Below are positions 47,720 through 57,043 of a stretch of 64,000 bases of DNA, piece by piece. Every line of letters starts with the position of its first letter. Position 1 is the stretch's first letter. The notes under the pieces were generated by a model. It made no database searches and was not told the origin of the DNA. It saw only the letters and a program-made list of their open reading frames with translations. A program made the translations under genes and the position numbers. The DNA comes from Streptomyces bauhiniae (GTDB lineage: Bacteria; Actinomycetota; Actinomycetes; Streptomycetales; Streptomycetaceae): NCBI RefSeq assembly GCF_004784475.1, contig NZ_SRRT01000001.1, positions 1,054,001 to 1,118,000 on the forward strand. Reading direction: 5' to 3'.

Positions 47720-47777
47720 TGGCCCGGCAGGATTCGAACCTGCGACACCCGCTTTAGGAGAGCGGGGCTCTATCCCC
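47720..47777 (-). other. tRNA-Arg(CCT) 3' fragment, attachment-site remnant
   Basis: On the minus strand: D-arm remnant GGGGATAGAGC, anticodon stem-loop CCGCT-CTCCTAA-AGCGG (anticodon CCT), T-arm GCAGG-TTCGAAT-CCTGC and part of the acceptor (CGGGCCA). The 5' acceptor strand and left D-arm are absent, replaced by the end of the GDPD gene, so this is not a functional tRNA. Integrases often use the 3' half of tRNA genes. Confidence 0.75.
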
Positions 47778-48468
47778 GCTGCTTTCGCAGGGCGGTCAGG
47801 GTGTCGATTCTGTTCGTTGTGATCGAGTCCGCGCCCAGGGTCAGCAGCTTGCGCATGGAGTGGGTCGTGTCTGGGGTCCAGACTGAGAGGAGGTAGCCCT
47901 CTTTGTGGACTCGGTGGGACAGGTCTCGGTCGACCAGGGAGAAGCGGTAGTTGAGGTAGTGGGGGCGTAGGGCTGTTAGGAGGGCGGGGCGGGGGCGGGC
48001 CTTGGAGGTCCAGGTGAGGGCCAGTTCGGCGGCGGGGGCGGCTGCGCGGAGGGTTAGGAGGGATTGGGGGCCTGAGGAGTAGTAGACGCGGTCTTCTGCG
48101 CCCGCCTGGCGGACTGTGTCGAGGACTCGGTCCGCCGCCCGGGGGGTTACTCCGCCGCACAGGTCCGCCATGATTCGCGTGCCCTCTGTTGCCGACAGGG
48201 CTTCCGCCAAGGTCGGGATGCCGCCTGCCGTCAGTTCTGTTACCTGGGAGGCCGTCAGCGTGGACAGGGGGCGGTCGACCTCCCACAGGCGCTTCAGGGT
48301 GTCGTCGTGCAGGAGGACGGGGACGCCGTCGCGGGTGAGGCGTACGTCGATCTCGACCGCGTCCGCGCCCCGGTCGAGCGCGGAGCGCAGGGAGGCGAGG
48401 GTGTTCTCGCGGAAGCGGTAGGGGTCGCCCCGGTGTGCGACGGCGGTCCAGGTCTGCATGGTCGTCAT
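47770..48468 (-). CDS. glycerophosphodiester phosphodiesterase
   Basis: A 232-residue GDPD-family enzyme releasing glycerol-3-phosphate from glycerophosphodiesters. Catalytic and metal residues are in AHRGDPYRFRENTLAS, DAVEIDVRLTRDGVPVLLHDDTL. No signal peptide, so cytoplasmic. Its last codons (KQRG-stop) lie in the tRNA fragment, so the gene end was probably shaped by the integration event. ATG 48468 or 48459 may be the start. Confidence 0.88.
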   Translation of the reverse strand: MTTMQTWTAVAHRGDPYRFRENTLASLRSALDRGADAVEIDVRLTRDGVPVLLHDDTLKRLWEVDRPLSTLTASQVTELTAGGIPTLAEALSATEGTRIMADLCGGVTPRAADRVLDTVRQAGAEDRVYYSSGPQSLLTLRAAAPAAELALTWTSKARPRPALLTALRPHYLNYRFSLVDRDLSHRVHKEGYLLSVWTPDTTHSMRKLLTLGADSITTNRIDTLTALRKQRG

Positions 48469-48575
48469 TCTGGCAGTCGGCGCGGTGTCCGCGGGCGAAG
48501 CCCCGCAGGCGAGGGCCGGTCGTGGGGCGCCGGACCGGGCCGTCAACAGTCCGGCCAGGGCCCCGCCGTCCCGCC

Positions 48576-49625
48576 TCAGCCCGCCAGCCACGCCTCCGTG
48601 TACGCGTCGATCTCCGACGAGATCCGCTCCTTGCCCGCCGCGTCCAGGAACGACGCCGCCACCGCGTTCTTCGCCAGCGCCGCGAGACCCCGCTCGTCCA
48701 GGTCCAACAGGCGGGCCGCGATCGCGTACTCCTTGTTGAGGTCCGTGCCGAACATCGGGGGGTCGTCGGAGTTGATGGTGACGAGGACGCCCGCGTCCAC
48801 GAACTGCTTCAGCGGGTGTTCGTCCAGGGTGCGGACCGCGCGGGTGGCGATGTTGGAGGTGGGGCAGACCTCGAGGGCGATGCGGTGCTCGGCCAGGTGG
48901 GCGAGGAGCTTCGGGTCCTGGGCCGAGCTGGTGCCGTGGCCGATGCGTTCCGCGCCGAGGAAGGTGAGCGCGTCCCAGACCGTCTGCGGGCCCGTGGTCT
49001 CGCCGGCGTGCGGGACCGAGTGGAGGCCGGCGGCCCGCGCGCGGTCGAAGTACGGCTTGAACTGCGGGCGGGAGACGCCGATTTCGGGGCCGCCGAGGCC
49101 GAAGGAGACCAGGCCCTCGGGGCGGACGCGGTCGTCCGTCGCCATCCGGGCCGTCTCCTCCGCCGACACCAGCCCGGCCTCGCCGGGGATGTCGAAGCAC
49201 CAGCGCAGTACGGTCCCGAAGTCGGCCTCCGCGGACTTGCGGGCGTCCTCGATCGCGTCCATGAAGGCCCGGTCCTCTATGCCGCGCCGCACCGAGGAGA
49301 ACGGGGTGACGGTCAGCTCGGCGTACCGCACCTGCTGCCGGGACATGTCACGCGCGATCTCGTACGTCAGCAGCCGGACGTCCTCCGGGGTGCGGACCAG
49401 GTCCACGACCGACAGGTACACCTGGATGAAGTGCGCGAAGTCGGTGAAGGAGAAGTAGTCCGCCAGCGCCTCGGGGTCGGTCGGGACCTTGGAGTCGCGG
49501 TGCCGTGCGGCCAGTTCGGAGACGATGCGGGGGGAGGCGGAGCCCACGTGGTGGACGTGGAGTTCGGCCTTGGGCAGGCCGGCGATGAAGTCGTGCGGAT
49601 CGCGGGCGGCGCTGCGCTCGGTCAA
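48576..49625 (-). CDS. adenosine-deaminase-family enzyme, probable aminofutalosine deaminase
   Basis: A 349-residue amidohydrolase of the ADA family. Metal ligands are in ELHVHHVGSAS (first strand), the histidine of VPHAGE with catalytic Glu, RIGHGTS and the Asp pair in TINSDDPPMFG. The first motif has His where classical ADA has Leu (HxHLxG). The S. coelicolor homologue at the same chromosomal position, SCO5662, is reported to deaminate 6-aminodeoxyfutalosine in menaquinone synthesis, so that is the more likely role than adenosine salvage; this rests on recalled synteny. Confidence 0.85.
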   Translation of the reverse strand: MTERSAARDPHDFIAGLPKAELHVHHVGSASPRIVSELAARHRDSKVPTDPEALADYFSFTDFAHFIQVYLSVVDLVRTPEDVRLLTYEIARDMSRQQVRYAELTVTPFSSVRRGIEDRAFMDAIEDARKSAEADFGTVLRWCFDIPGEAGLVSAEETARMATDDRVRPEGLVSFGLGGPEIGVSRPQFKPYFDRARAAGLHSVPHAGETTGPQTVWDALTFLGAERIGHGTSSAQDPKLLAHLAEHRIALEVCPTSNIATRAVRTLDEHPLKQFVDAGVLVTINSDDPPMFGTDLNKEYAIAARLLDLDERGLAALAKNAVAASFLDAAGKERISSEIDAYTEAWLAG

Positions 49626-49766
49626 GGGAGCCTCCCCAGGCTGGTCGGACGGTGCGCAGACATCCTAGGACGGGGCCCAAGACGTTCCGGTCGGCCAGGG
49701 GCAGCTCCGTACGGCCCATCGGGCGCCTCTAACATGGGCTGACAAGCTACGTGGGGGGATGAGGAC

Positions 49767-50528
49767 GTGACGGAGCAGACGCAGCCCGACGGCGGACGAG
49801 GGACGAACGGTCAGGACCCGTGGGCACCGCCCCAGGGCCCCTCCCTCCACAAGCAGGACCAGACCCCGCCCTCGGTCCACGACCAGGCGACCATGGCCGC
49901 CATGCCCGCCGCCGGCTTCGGCCCCCAGCCCGGCCAGCCCGGCCAGCCCGGCCAGCCCGGCCAGCCCGGCCCCACCGTGCCCCCGCAGCACACCGGCCCC
50001 ACCGTCCCGCCCCCGCCCATCGGCCCGAACGGCCCCGGCGTCCCGCCCTACACCCCCGCGCCCCCGCCCGGCTACGGCTACCCGAGCCACCCCGGTCCGC
50101 AGGGCTACCCCGGCCCGCAGAACTACGGCCCCCAGGGCTACCCCCAGCCCCCGGCCTACGGCTGGGGCGCCCCCATGGGCCCCGCCCCGCAGAACAACGC
50201 CGGCACCGCCGCCCTGGTGCTCGGCATCCTCTCCATCGTCCTGTTCTGCCTCTACGGCGTCGCCTCCCTGATCCTCGGCGTCATCGCCGTGATCCTCGGC
50301 GTCCAGGGCCGCAGGCGTGCCGACCGCGGAGAGGCGACCAACCGCGGGCAGGCCCAGGCGGGCTTCGTGCTGGGCATCATCGGCATCATCGTGGGCGTGG
50401 TGACGCTGGCCCTCTTCATCGGCCTCATCGTGTTCGCCGCGAACCACGAGGACAGCCGGCAGGACGACGACCCCTTCGGCTCCTCCTACAACTCCGCGCC
50501 CCAGCTCCCCGGCGCACCCCGCATCTGA
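49767..50528 (+). CDS. DUF4190 membrane protein with proline-rich N-terminus
   Basis: A 253-residue protein. Residues 1-145 are Pro/Gly/Gln-rich and disordered; two membrane helices then form the DUF4190 hairpin (ALVLGILSIVLFCLYGVASL and FVLGIIGIIVGVVTLALF) and the tail is acidic. Function unknown; such proteins are abundant in Streptomyces and often near signalling genes. GTG start 49767. Confidence 0.85.
   Translation: MTEQTQPDGGRGTNGQDPWAPPQGPSLHKQDQTPPSVHDQATMAAMPAAGFGPQPGQPGQPGQPGQPGPTVPPQHTGPTVPPPPIGPNGPGVPPYTPAPPPGYGYPSHPGPQGYPGPQNYGPQGYPQPPAYGWGAPMGPAPQNNAGTAALVLGILSIVLFCLYGVASLILGVIAVILGVQGRRRADRGEATNRGQAQAGFVLGIIGIIVGVVTLALFIGLIVFAANHEDSRQDDDPFGSSYNSAPQLPGAPRI
49926..49970 (+). repeat. 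five perfect 9-bp coding repeats
   Basis: CAGCCCGGC repeated five times, encoding Gln-Pro-Gly units in the disordered part of the DUF4190 protein. Perfect 9-bp units are prone to slippage, so length may vary between strains. Confidence 0.9.
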
Positions 50529-50547
50529 AAGCAGCCGCCCCCCAGCC

Positions 50548-51111
50548 TCACCCCGCCTCTGACCGCAGCCGCTCCCGCGCCTCCATCAGCGCGAACCCCA
50601 GCAAGTTCGCCCCCTTCCAGCGAGCCGGGTCCCACGCCGCCTCGTCCTGAACGCTGAGCCCGATCCCCCACACCCGGTCCACCGGGCTCGCCTCCACCAG
50701 CACCCGCTCACCCGTGCCCAGCAGATACGCCCGCAGCCCGGGGTCGGCGGCGAACTTGTGCACGCTGCCCTCGACGACGATCCGGAACCGCTCCCGGCGC
50801 CATATCTCCTCGTCGAACCCCCGGACCAGCCGCCCCGCCTTCTTCGCCCCGGCCGGATGCCCCGCGGCCAGCACCAGCCGCTCGGCGTCCGGGTCGGCGA
50901 AGAGGCGCGCCTTGGCCGCCATCATCCAGTGCTCGGCCGTCGCGTACGCGACCCCGTCCACCGTGAACGGCGCCGGCCACCACTGGCTCAGGCACCCCGC
51001 GCCCACGCTCCCGTCCGACTGCGGGCGATGCCCCCAGAAGTGCAGGTACTTCACGGGCACCCCGGCCCGGACCGCGCCGGTCAGCGCTTCCACCCCGTCG
51101 ATCTTCCCCAT
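50548..51111 (-). CDS. NADAR-family (YbiA-like) protein
   Basis: A 187-residue NADAR domain protein: LHFWGHRP near the start, FTVDGVAYATAEHWMMAAKARLF in the middle and LLGTGERVLVEASPVDRVWGIG at the end. Family members act on ADP-ribose or on damaged riboflavin precursors as N-glycosidases. No partner gene suggests NAD-based defence here, so a housekeeping clean-up role is more likely. ATG 51111 chosen. Confidence 0.85.
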   Translation of the reverse strand: MGKIDGVEALTGAVRAGVPVKYLHFWGHRPQSDGSVGAGCLSQWWPAPFTVDGVAYATAEHWMMAAKARLFADPDAERLVLAAGHPAGAKKAGRLVRGFDEEIWRRERFRIVVEGSVHKFAADPGLRAYLLGTGERVLVEASPVDRVWGIGLSVQDEAAWDPARWKGANLLGFALMEARERLRSEAG

Positions 51112-51318
51112 GCACCGAAGTGTGGCAGCCGCCACTGACATTCCGTCCGGACCTGAAAGCCCTGAGTAGACAGCCCGCCGACAGATTCCGTCGCGTAACC
51201 AAAAGGCAACAACGGAATCCCTTGTTGCACTCCCACTCCTCTGTCAGGATCGGCACTCAAATCGAGCTGGAGCCACGCCACCCGGCCCCCGAAGGGGTGT
51301 CCGGCGGAGGAGAGCGAC

Positions 51319-52857
51319 ATGCACAAGCCGGGCACCGACACCCCGGAACGATTTCCCGCCCGCGACCGCTTCGCCGAGGGCGCGCAGTTCGTCGCGGGCC
51401 GCCCCGTGCCGGGCACCTCGGGCCGTACCCACGCGGTGACGGACCCGGCAACCGGCGAGGAGGTGTACCGCTACGAACTCGCCGGGGAGAGCGACGTAGA
51501 CGCGGCCGTGGCCGCCGCGCGCGCCGCCTTCCCCGGCTGGGCCGCCGCCACGCCGGGCGAGCGCTCCGACGCGCTGAACCGTTTCGCCGCCGTGCTCGCG
51601 GACCGCGCCGAGGACTTCGCCCGTGCCGAGTCGCTGCAGTGCGGCAAGCCGCTGAAGCTGACCCGCGAGTTCGACGTCCCCGGCACCATCGACAACACCG
51701 CCTTCTTCGCGGGCGCCGCCCGGCAGCTCCAGGGCCAGTCGGCGGGGGAGTACTCCGGCGACCACACCTCGTACGTCCGGCGCGAGCCCATCGGCGTGGT
51801 CGGGTCGATCGCGCCCTGGAACTACCCGCTCCAGATGGCCGCGTGGAAGGTGCTCCCGGCCGTCGCTGCGGGCAACACCATCGTGCTCAAGCCCGCCGAG
51901 CTGACCCCGCTCACCTCGCTGCTGTTCGCCCGGGCGGCTGTCGACGCGGGCATCCCGGACGGCGTGATCAACATCGTCAACGGGACCGGGCCCGTTGCGG
52001 GGGAGCGGCTGGTCGGGCACGGGGACGTGGCGATGACGTCGTTCACCGGGTCCACCGCCGTCGGCCGCAGGGTGGCGGAGATCGCCACGGCCACCGTGAA
52101 GCGGCTGCACCTGGAGCTGGGCGGCAAGGCGCCCTTCGTGGTGTTCGACGACGCCGACCTGGAGGCCGCCGCGAACGGCGCGGTCGCGGGCGCGCTGATC
52201 AACACCGGCCAGGACTGCACGGCCGCGACCCGCGCCTATGTGCAGCGCCCGCTGTACGAGGCGTTCGTGGAGCGGACCGCCGCGCTGATGGAGACCGTGC
52301 GACTCGGCGACCCCTTCGCGCCCGGCACCGACCTCGGCCCGCTGGTCTCGCACGCCCACCGCGACCGCGTCGCCGGCTTCGTGGACCGGGCCCGCGCCTA
52401 CGCGACCGTGGTCACCGGCGGCGAGGCCCCCGGCGGCGACCTGAAGAGCGGCGCCTACTACCGGCCCACCCTCATCACCGGCGCCGCCCAGGACAGCGAG
52501 ATCGTCCAGTCGGAGATCTTCGGTCCGGTCCTCGTCGTCCTCCCCTTCGACACCGACGACGAGGGTCTGCGGCTGGCCAACGACACCCCGTACGGCCTCG
52601 CCGCCTCCGCGTGGACCGGCAATGTCTACCGCGCCCAGCGGGCCACCCGCGAGCTGCGCGCCGGGTGCGTGTGGATCAACGACCACATTCCGATCATCAG
52701 CGAGATGCCGCACGGCGGATATAAGGCGTCCGGCTTCGGCAAGGACATGTCGGCGTACTCCTTCGAGGAGTACACGCAGGTCAAGCACGTCATGTTCGAC
52801 AACACGGCGGCCGTCCGCAAGGACTGGCACCGCACGGTCTTCGGGGACCGCCCCTAA
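51319..52857 (+). CDS. gamma-aminobutyraldehyde-type dehydrogenase (second copy)
   Basis: A 512-residue aldehyde dehydrogenase with Glu266 in LELGGKAPF and Cys300 in NTGQDCTAATR, closely related to the protein at 33627 but with a longer N-terminus. It heads a tight polyamine operon (potDABC and an FAD oxidoreductase), so its substrate is likely 4-aminobutyraldehyde or the gamma-glutamylated form. GGAGGAGAG lies just before ATG 51319. Confidence 0.88.
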   Translation: MHKPGTDTPERFPARDRFAEGAQFVAGRPVPGTSGRTHAVTDPATGEEVYRYELAGESDVDAAVAAARAAFPGWAAATPGERSDALNRFAAVLADRAEDFARAESLQCGKPLKLTREFDVPGTIDNTAFFAGAARQLQGQSAGEYSGDHTSYVRREPIGVVGSIAPWNYPLQMAAWKVLPAVAAGNTIVLKPAELTPLTSLLFARAAVDAGIPDGVINIVNGTGPVAGERLVGHGDVAMTSFTGSTAVGRRVAEIATATVKRLHLELGGKAPFVVFDDADLEAAANGAVAGALINTGQDCTAATRAYVQRPLYEAFVERTAALMETVRLGDPFAPGTDLGPLVSHAHRDRVAGFVDRARAYATVVTGGEAPGGDLKSGAYYRPTLITGAAQDSEIVQSEIFGPVLVVLPFDTDDEGLRLANDTPYGLAASAWTGNVYRAQRATRELRAGCVWINDHIPIISEMPHGGYKASGFGKDMSAYSFEEYTQVKHVMFDNTAAVRKDWHRTVFGDRP

Positions 52858-52888
52858 GCGTCCCGTTCTCCGAAAGGGCACCACGCGT

Positions 52889-54136
52889 ATGGATCAGTAC
52901 GAGCCCGACCGCCTCACCCCTCCCCAGATTGCCGCCGTGCGGCGCAGTCTGCGGAGCGGGCGGGCGGCCCTGACCCGCCGGTCGCTGCTGCGGGCGTCGG
53001 CCGGAGGCGTGCTCACGGCCGGTGGCCTCGGCGCGCTGAGCGCCTGTGGCATCCCGGCGGCCGGACGGACACCGGGCGGCACCTCGGCGGACGACCGCTC
53101 GGCCAAGGAGAAGACGGTGAACTTCTCCAACTGGACCGAGTACATCGACGTGGACGACAGCGGCAAACGCCACCCCACGCTCGCCGCGTTCCAGCAGCAG
53201 ACCGGGATCAGCGTCCGGTACACCGAGGACATCAACGACAACAACGAGTTCTTCGGCAAGATCAAGCCGCAGCTCGCCGCGGGCCAGGAGACCGGCCGTG
53301 ACCTGATCGTCCTCACCGACTGGCTGGCCGCCCGGCTGATCCGGCTCGGCTGGGTGCAGAAGCTGGACCCGGCGAACCTCCCGCACGCCTTCGCCAATCT
53401 CTCGCCGCAGTTCCGCACCCCCGACTGGGACCCCGGCCGCGCCTACTCCTACCCCTGGCAGGGCATCTCCACGGTCATCGCCTACAACAAGAAGGCGCTG
53501 GACGGCATCGAGGTGAGATCCGTCTCCGACCTGCTCGACAACCCCAAGCTCAAGGGCCGGGTCGGCTTCCTCTCCGAGATGCGGGACAGCGTCGGGATGA
53601 CCCTGCTCGACATGGGCAAGGACCCGGCCGATTTCACCGACGACGACTACGACGCGGCGATAGCCCGGCTGCAGAAGGGCGTCGACAAGGGCCAGATACG
53701 CCGCTTCACCGGCAACGACTACACGTCCGACCTCGCCAAGGGCGACTTCGCGGCCTGTGTCGCCTGGGCCGGTGACGTGGTCCAGCTCAAGGCGGACAGC
53801 CCCGATGTGGACTTCATCATTCCGGACAGCGGTTATGTCACGTCGACGGACAATATGCTGATCCCCAACAAGGCACGTCACAAGACGAACGCCGAGCGGC
53901 TGATCGACTTCTTCTACGAACCCGAGCAGGCCGCCGCGCTCGCCGCCTACATCAACTACGTCACTCCGGTCGAGAACGTGAAGCCCTGGCTTGCGAAGAT
54001 CGACCGGGACGCGGCGGACAATCCGCTGATCGTCCCCGACAAGGCCATGCAGGCGAAGTCCCACGCCTTCCGCTCCCTGAGCCAGAAGGAAGAGACGGCC
54101 TACGAAGAGAAGTTCGCGAAGCTCACAGGGGCGTGA
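52889..54136 (+). CDS. potD: polyamine ABC transporter, substrate-binding lipoprotein
   Basis: A 415-residue PotD/PotF-like protein. A twin-arginine signal (LTRRSLLRASAGG) ends at lipobox LSAC, so it is folded before export and lipid-anchored. The mature part (VNFSNWTEYIDVDD, FFGKIKPQL, RRFTGNDYTSDLAKGD) parallels the copy at 35199. It binds putrescine or spermidine. It overlaps potA by four bases (GTGA). Confidence 0.9.
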   Translation: MDQYEPDRLTPPQIAAVRRSLRSGRAALTRRSLLRASAGGVLTAGGLGALSACGIPAAGRTPGGTSADDRSAKEKTVNFSNWTEYIDVDDSGKRHPTLAAFQQQTGISVRYTEDINDNNEFFGKIKPQLAAGQETGRDLIVLTDWLAARLIRLGWVQKLDPANLPHAFANLSPQFRTPDWDPGRAYSYPWQGISTVIAYNKKALDGIEVRSVSDLLDNPKLKGRVGFLSEMRDSVGMTLLDMGKDPADFTDDDYDAAIARLQKGVDKGQIRRFTGNDYTSDLAKGDFAACVAWAGDVVQLKADSPDVDFIIPDSGYVTSTDNMLIPNKARHKTNAERLIDFFYEPEQAAALAAYINYVTPVENVKPWLAKIDRDAADNPLIVPDKAMQAKSHAFRSLSQKEETAYEEKFAKLTGA

Positions 54137-55293
54137 CGAGGATGAAGACGACGACAGACGGCAGCGGCGACGTCCGCCTCGCCGGCATCGGCAAGACGTA
54201 CGGCTCCTTCACCGCCGTGCACCCGCTGGACCTCACCGTGCCCCAGGGCTCGTTCTTCGCGCTGCTCGGTGCCTCCGGCTGCGGCAAGACCACCACCCTG
54301 CGCATGATCGCCGGGCTGGAGGAGCCGACCTGCGGGACCGTGCACCTCGGTGACCTCGACGTCACCGGGCTGCCCCCGTACAAGCGGCCGGTCAACACGG
54401 TGTTCCAGTCCTACGCGCTCTTCCCGCACCTCGACATCTTCGAGAACGTCGCCTTCGGCCTGCGCCGGCGCGGCATCAAGAGCGTCAAGAAGCAGGTCGA
54501 GGAGATGCTGGAGCTGGTCCAGCTCGGCGAGCAGGCGCGCAAGAAGCCGCACCAGCTCTCCGGCGGCCAGCAGCAGCGCGTCGCGGTCGCCCGCGCCCTG
54601 ATCAACCACCCCAAGGTGCTGCTGCTGGACGAGCCCCTCGGCGCCCTCGACCTCAAACTGCGCCGCCAGATGCAGCTTGAGCTGAAGCGCATCCAGACCG
54701 AGGTCGGCATCACCTTCGTCCATGTCACGCACGACCAGGAGGAGGCCATGACCATGGCCGACACGGTCGCCGTGATGAACGCGGGCCGCGTCGAGCAGCT
54801 CGGCTCGCCCACCGAGCTGTACGAGAACCCGGGCACCACCTTCGTCGCCAACTTCCTCGGCACCTCCAACCTGATCGAGGCGGAGGTCGACTCCCGCAGC
54901 GGCGGTGACATCGTGCTGCGTGCCGGGGACGGCAAGCTGCTGCTGCCCGAGGCGCGATGTCCGGCGCCCGCCCCGGCCGGCGGCAAGCTGCTGGTCGGCA
55001 TCCGCCCCGAGAAGATCGCGCTCACCCACGCCGACGACGCGGGCTCGGTCCCCGAGGGTCGCAACCGCCTCACCGGCACCGTCGCGGACGCCAGCTTCAT
55101 CGGCGTCTCCACCCAGTACGTGATCGACAGCCCCGTGGCGGGCGCGCTCGCGGTGTACGCGCAGAACGTCGAGCGGGACACCCGGCTGGTGCCCGGCGCC
55201 GAGGTCGTCCTGCACTGGAACCCGGCGCACACCTTCGCCCTCGACGCGGCCCAGGACATCGACGCCGGCACCGAGGAAGAGGCGGCCGTCTGA
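54133..55293 (+). CDS. potA: polyamine ABC transporter, ATP-binding protein
   Basis: A 386-residue ABC ATPase: Walker [10 protein letters not shown] at residues 46-54, signature [15 protein letters not shown], Walker [14 protein letters not shown]-loop VTHDQEEA and a C-terminal TOBE domain. GTG 54133 overlaps the potD stop; ATG 54142 in the same frame is an alternative start. It overlaps potB by one base. Confidence 0.92.
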   Translation: MTRMKTTTDGSGDVRLAGIGKTYGSFTAVHPLDLTVPQGSFFALLGASGCGKTTTLRMIAGLEEPTCGTVHLGDLDVTGLPPYKRPVNTVFQSYALFPHLDIFENVAFGLRRRGIKSVKKQVEEMLELVQLGEQARKKPHQLSGGQQQRVAVARALINHPKVLLLDEPLGALDLKLRRQMQLELKRIQTEVGITFVHVTHDQEEAMTMADTVAVMNAGRVEQLGSPTELYENPGTTFVANFLGTSNLIEAEVDSRSGGDIVLRAGDGKLLLPEARCPAPAPAGGKLLVGIRPEKIALTHADDAGSVPEGRNRLTGTVADASFIGVSTQYVIDSPVAGALAVYAQNVERDTRLVPGAEVVLHWNPAHTFALDAAQDIDAGTEEEAAV

Positions 55294-56219
55294 TGTCCAC
55301 CCTCGCCGAGGCGCCCCCGCCGCTCGCCCCGCCGGAGCCCGCGAAGCCGCCCCGCAAGCGCGGCCGGTTCACCCCGTACTGGCTGCTGCTGCCCGGCATC
55401 CTCTGGCTGGTCGTGTTCTTCGCGCTACCGCTGGTCTACCAGGCGTCGACCTCGGTGCAGACCGGGTCGCTGGAGCAGGGCTACAAGGTCACCTGGCACT
55501 TCGCCACCTACTGGCACGCGCTCGCCGAGTACTGGCCGCAGTTCGTCCGCTCGGTGCTCTACGCGGCCGCCGCGACCGTGCTCTGCCTGCTGCTGGGCTA
55601 CCCGCTGGCGTATCTGATCGCGTTCCGCGCCGGGCGCTGGCGGAACCTGATCATGATCCTGGTGATCGCGCCGTTCTTCACCAGCTTCCTGATCCGCACC
55701 CTCGCCTGGAAGACGATCCTCGCGGACAACGGGCCCGTGGTGCACGCGCTGAACACCCTGCACGTGCTGGACGTGACCGGCTGGCTCGGCTGGACCGCGG
55801 GCGACCGGGTGCTGGCCACCCCGCTGGCGGTGGTGTGCGGGCTGACGTACAACTTCCTGCCGTTCATGATCCTGCCGCTGTACAGCTCGCTGGAGCGGAT
55901 CGACGGACGGCTGCACGAGGCGGCCGGGGACCTGTACGCCCGGCCCTGGACCACCTTCCGCAAGGTGACCTTCCCGCTGTCGATGCCCGGCGTGGTCTCC
56001 GGCACCCTGCTCACCTTCATCCCGGCGGCCGGTGACTACGTCAACGCCGAGCTGCTCGGCTCCACCGACACTCGCATGATCGGCAACGTCATCCAGACCC
56101 AGTTCCTGCGGGTGCTGGACTATCCGACGGCCGCCGCGCTCTCCTTCATCCTCATGGCCGCGATCCTGGCCATGGTCACGTTCTACATCCGCCGGGCCGG
56201 GACGGAGGACCTCGTCTGA
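55293..56219 (+). CDS. potB: polyamine ABC transporter permease
   Basis: A 308-residue membrane protein with six helices and the ATPase-contact loop [18 protein letters not shown]. The cytoplasmic N-terminus is proline- and lysine-rich. It forms the import channel with PotC. Starts by TGATG overlap with potA. Confidence 0.91.
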   Translation: MSTLAEAPPPLAPPEPAKPPRKRGRFTPYWLLLPGILWLVVFFALPLVYQASTSVQTGSLEQGYKVTWHFATYWHALAEYWPQFVRSVLYAAAATVLCLLLGYPLAYLIAFRAGRWRNLIMILVIAPFFTSFLIRTLAWKTILADNGPVVHALNTLHVLDVTGWLGWTAGDRVLATPLAVVCGLTYNFLPFMILPLYSSLERIDGRLHEAAGDLYARPWTTFRKVTFPLSMPGVVSGTLLTFIPAAGDYVNAELLGSTDTRMIGNVIQTQFLRVLDYPTAAALSFILMAAILAMVTFYIRRAGTEDLV

Positions 56220-56220
56220 C

Positions 56221-57021
56221 ATGGCCGTCTTCACCTGGCTCAAGCGCCGTCTCGTGGTCGTCGCGGGACTGCTGACGCTCGCCTATCTGCTGCTGCCGAA
56301 CATCGTCGTGACGGTGTTCTCCTTCAACAAGCCCAAGGGCCGCTTCAACTACGAGTGGCAGCACTTCTCCACCGACGCCTGGACGGACCCGTGCGGGGTC
56401 GCCGACATGTGCGGCTCGCTCGGGCTCAGCCTGCAGATCGCCCTGTGGGCCACCATCGGCGCCACCGCGCTCGGCACGATGATCGCCTTCGCGCTGGTCC
56501 GGTACCGGTTCCGGGCGCGCGGCGCGGTCAACTCGCTGATCTTCCTGCCGATGGCGATGCCCGAGGTCGTCATGGCCGCCTCGCTGCTCACCCTGTTCCT
56601 CAACATGGGCGCGCAGCTCGGCTTCTGGACGATCCTGATCGCCCACATCATGTTCTGTCTGAGCTTCGTCGTCACCGCGGTCAAGGCGCGTGTGATGTCG
56701 ATGGACCCGCGCCTGGAGGAGGCCGCCCGCGATCTCTACGCGGGACCGGTGCAGACCTTCTGGCGGGTCACCCTGCCCATCGCGGCACCCGGAATCGCCG
56801 CGGGCGCGCTGCTGTCCTTCGCGCTCTCCTTCGACGATTTCATCATCACGAATTTCAACGCGGGCTCGACCGTCACCTTCCCCATGTTCGTCTGGGGCTC
56901 GGCACAGCGCGGAACGCCCGTTCAGATCAATGTCATCGGGACGGCGATGTTCCTGATCGCCGTACTGTTCGTGCTGGTCTCGATGCTCGTCACCCGTAGA
57001 CGCGGTCACCAGAAGGCGTAA
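56221..57021 (+). CDS. potC: polyamine ABC transporter permease
   Basis: A 266-residue membrane protein with six helices and the contact loop EEAARDLYAGPVQTFWRV. It begins one base after the potB stop. It is the second half of the polyamine channel; the oxidoreductase follows after 22 bases. Confidence 0.91.
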   Translation: MAVFTWLKRRLVVVAGLLTLAYLLLPNIVVTVFSFNKPKGRFNYEWQHFSTDAWTDPCGVADMCGSLGLSLQIALWATIGATALGTMIAFALVRYRFRARGAVNSLIFLPMAMPEVVMAASLLTLFLNMGAQLGFWTILIAHIMFCLSFVVTAVKARVMSMDPRLEEAARDLYAGPVQTFWRVTLPIAAPGIAAGALLSFALSFDDFIITNFNAGSTVTFPMFVWGSAQRGTPVQINVIGTAMFLIAVLFVLVSMLVTRRRGHQKA

Positions 57022-57043
57022 AGCCCCGTAGGGAGTTGAAATC

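Larger units (their letters stand above)
43193..47757. mobile_element. second decayed integrative island at a tRNA-Arg site
   Basis: About 4.6 kb between tRNA-derived repeats. It carries three protein genes of unknown or atypical type and an integrase tail with a stop and a frameshift. GC is lower than the backbone, notably at 44.1-44.9 kb. No intact tRNA is left at either end. Confidence 0.6.

Noticed and set aside
47720-47777. Possible intact tRNA-Arg gene
   Set aside because: The 5' acceptor strand and the left half of the D-arm are missing, so it cannot fold as a full tRNA; kept only as an attachment-site remnant.
50548-51111. NADAR protein as part of an NAD-based defence system
   Set aside because: No DarTG-like or other NAD or ADP-ribosyl partner lies nearby; the neighbours are core genes.
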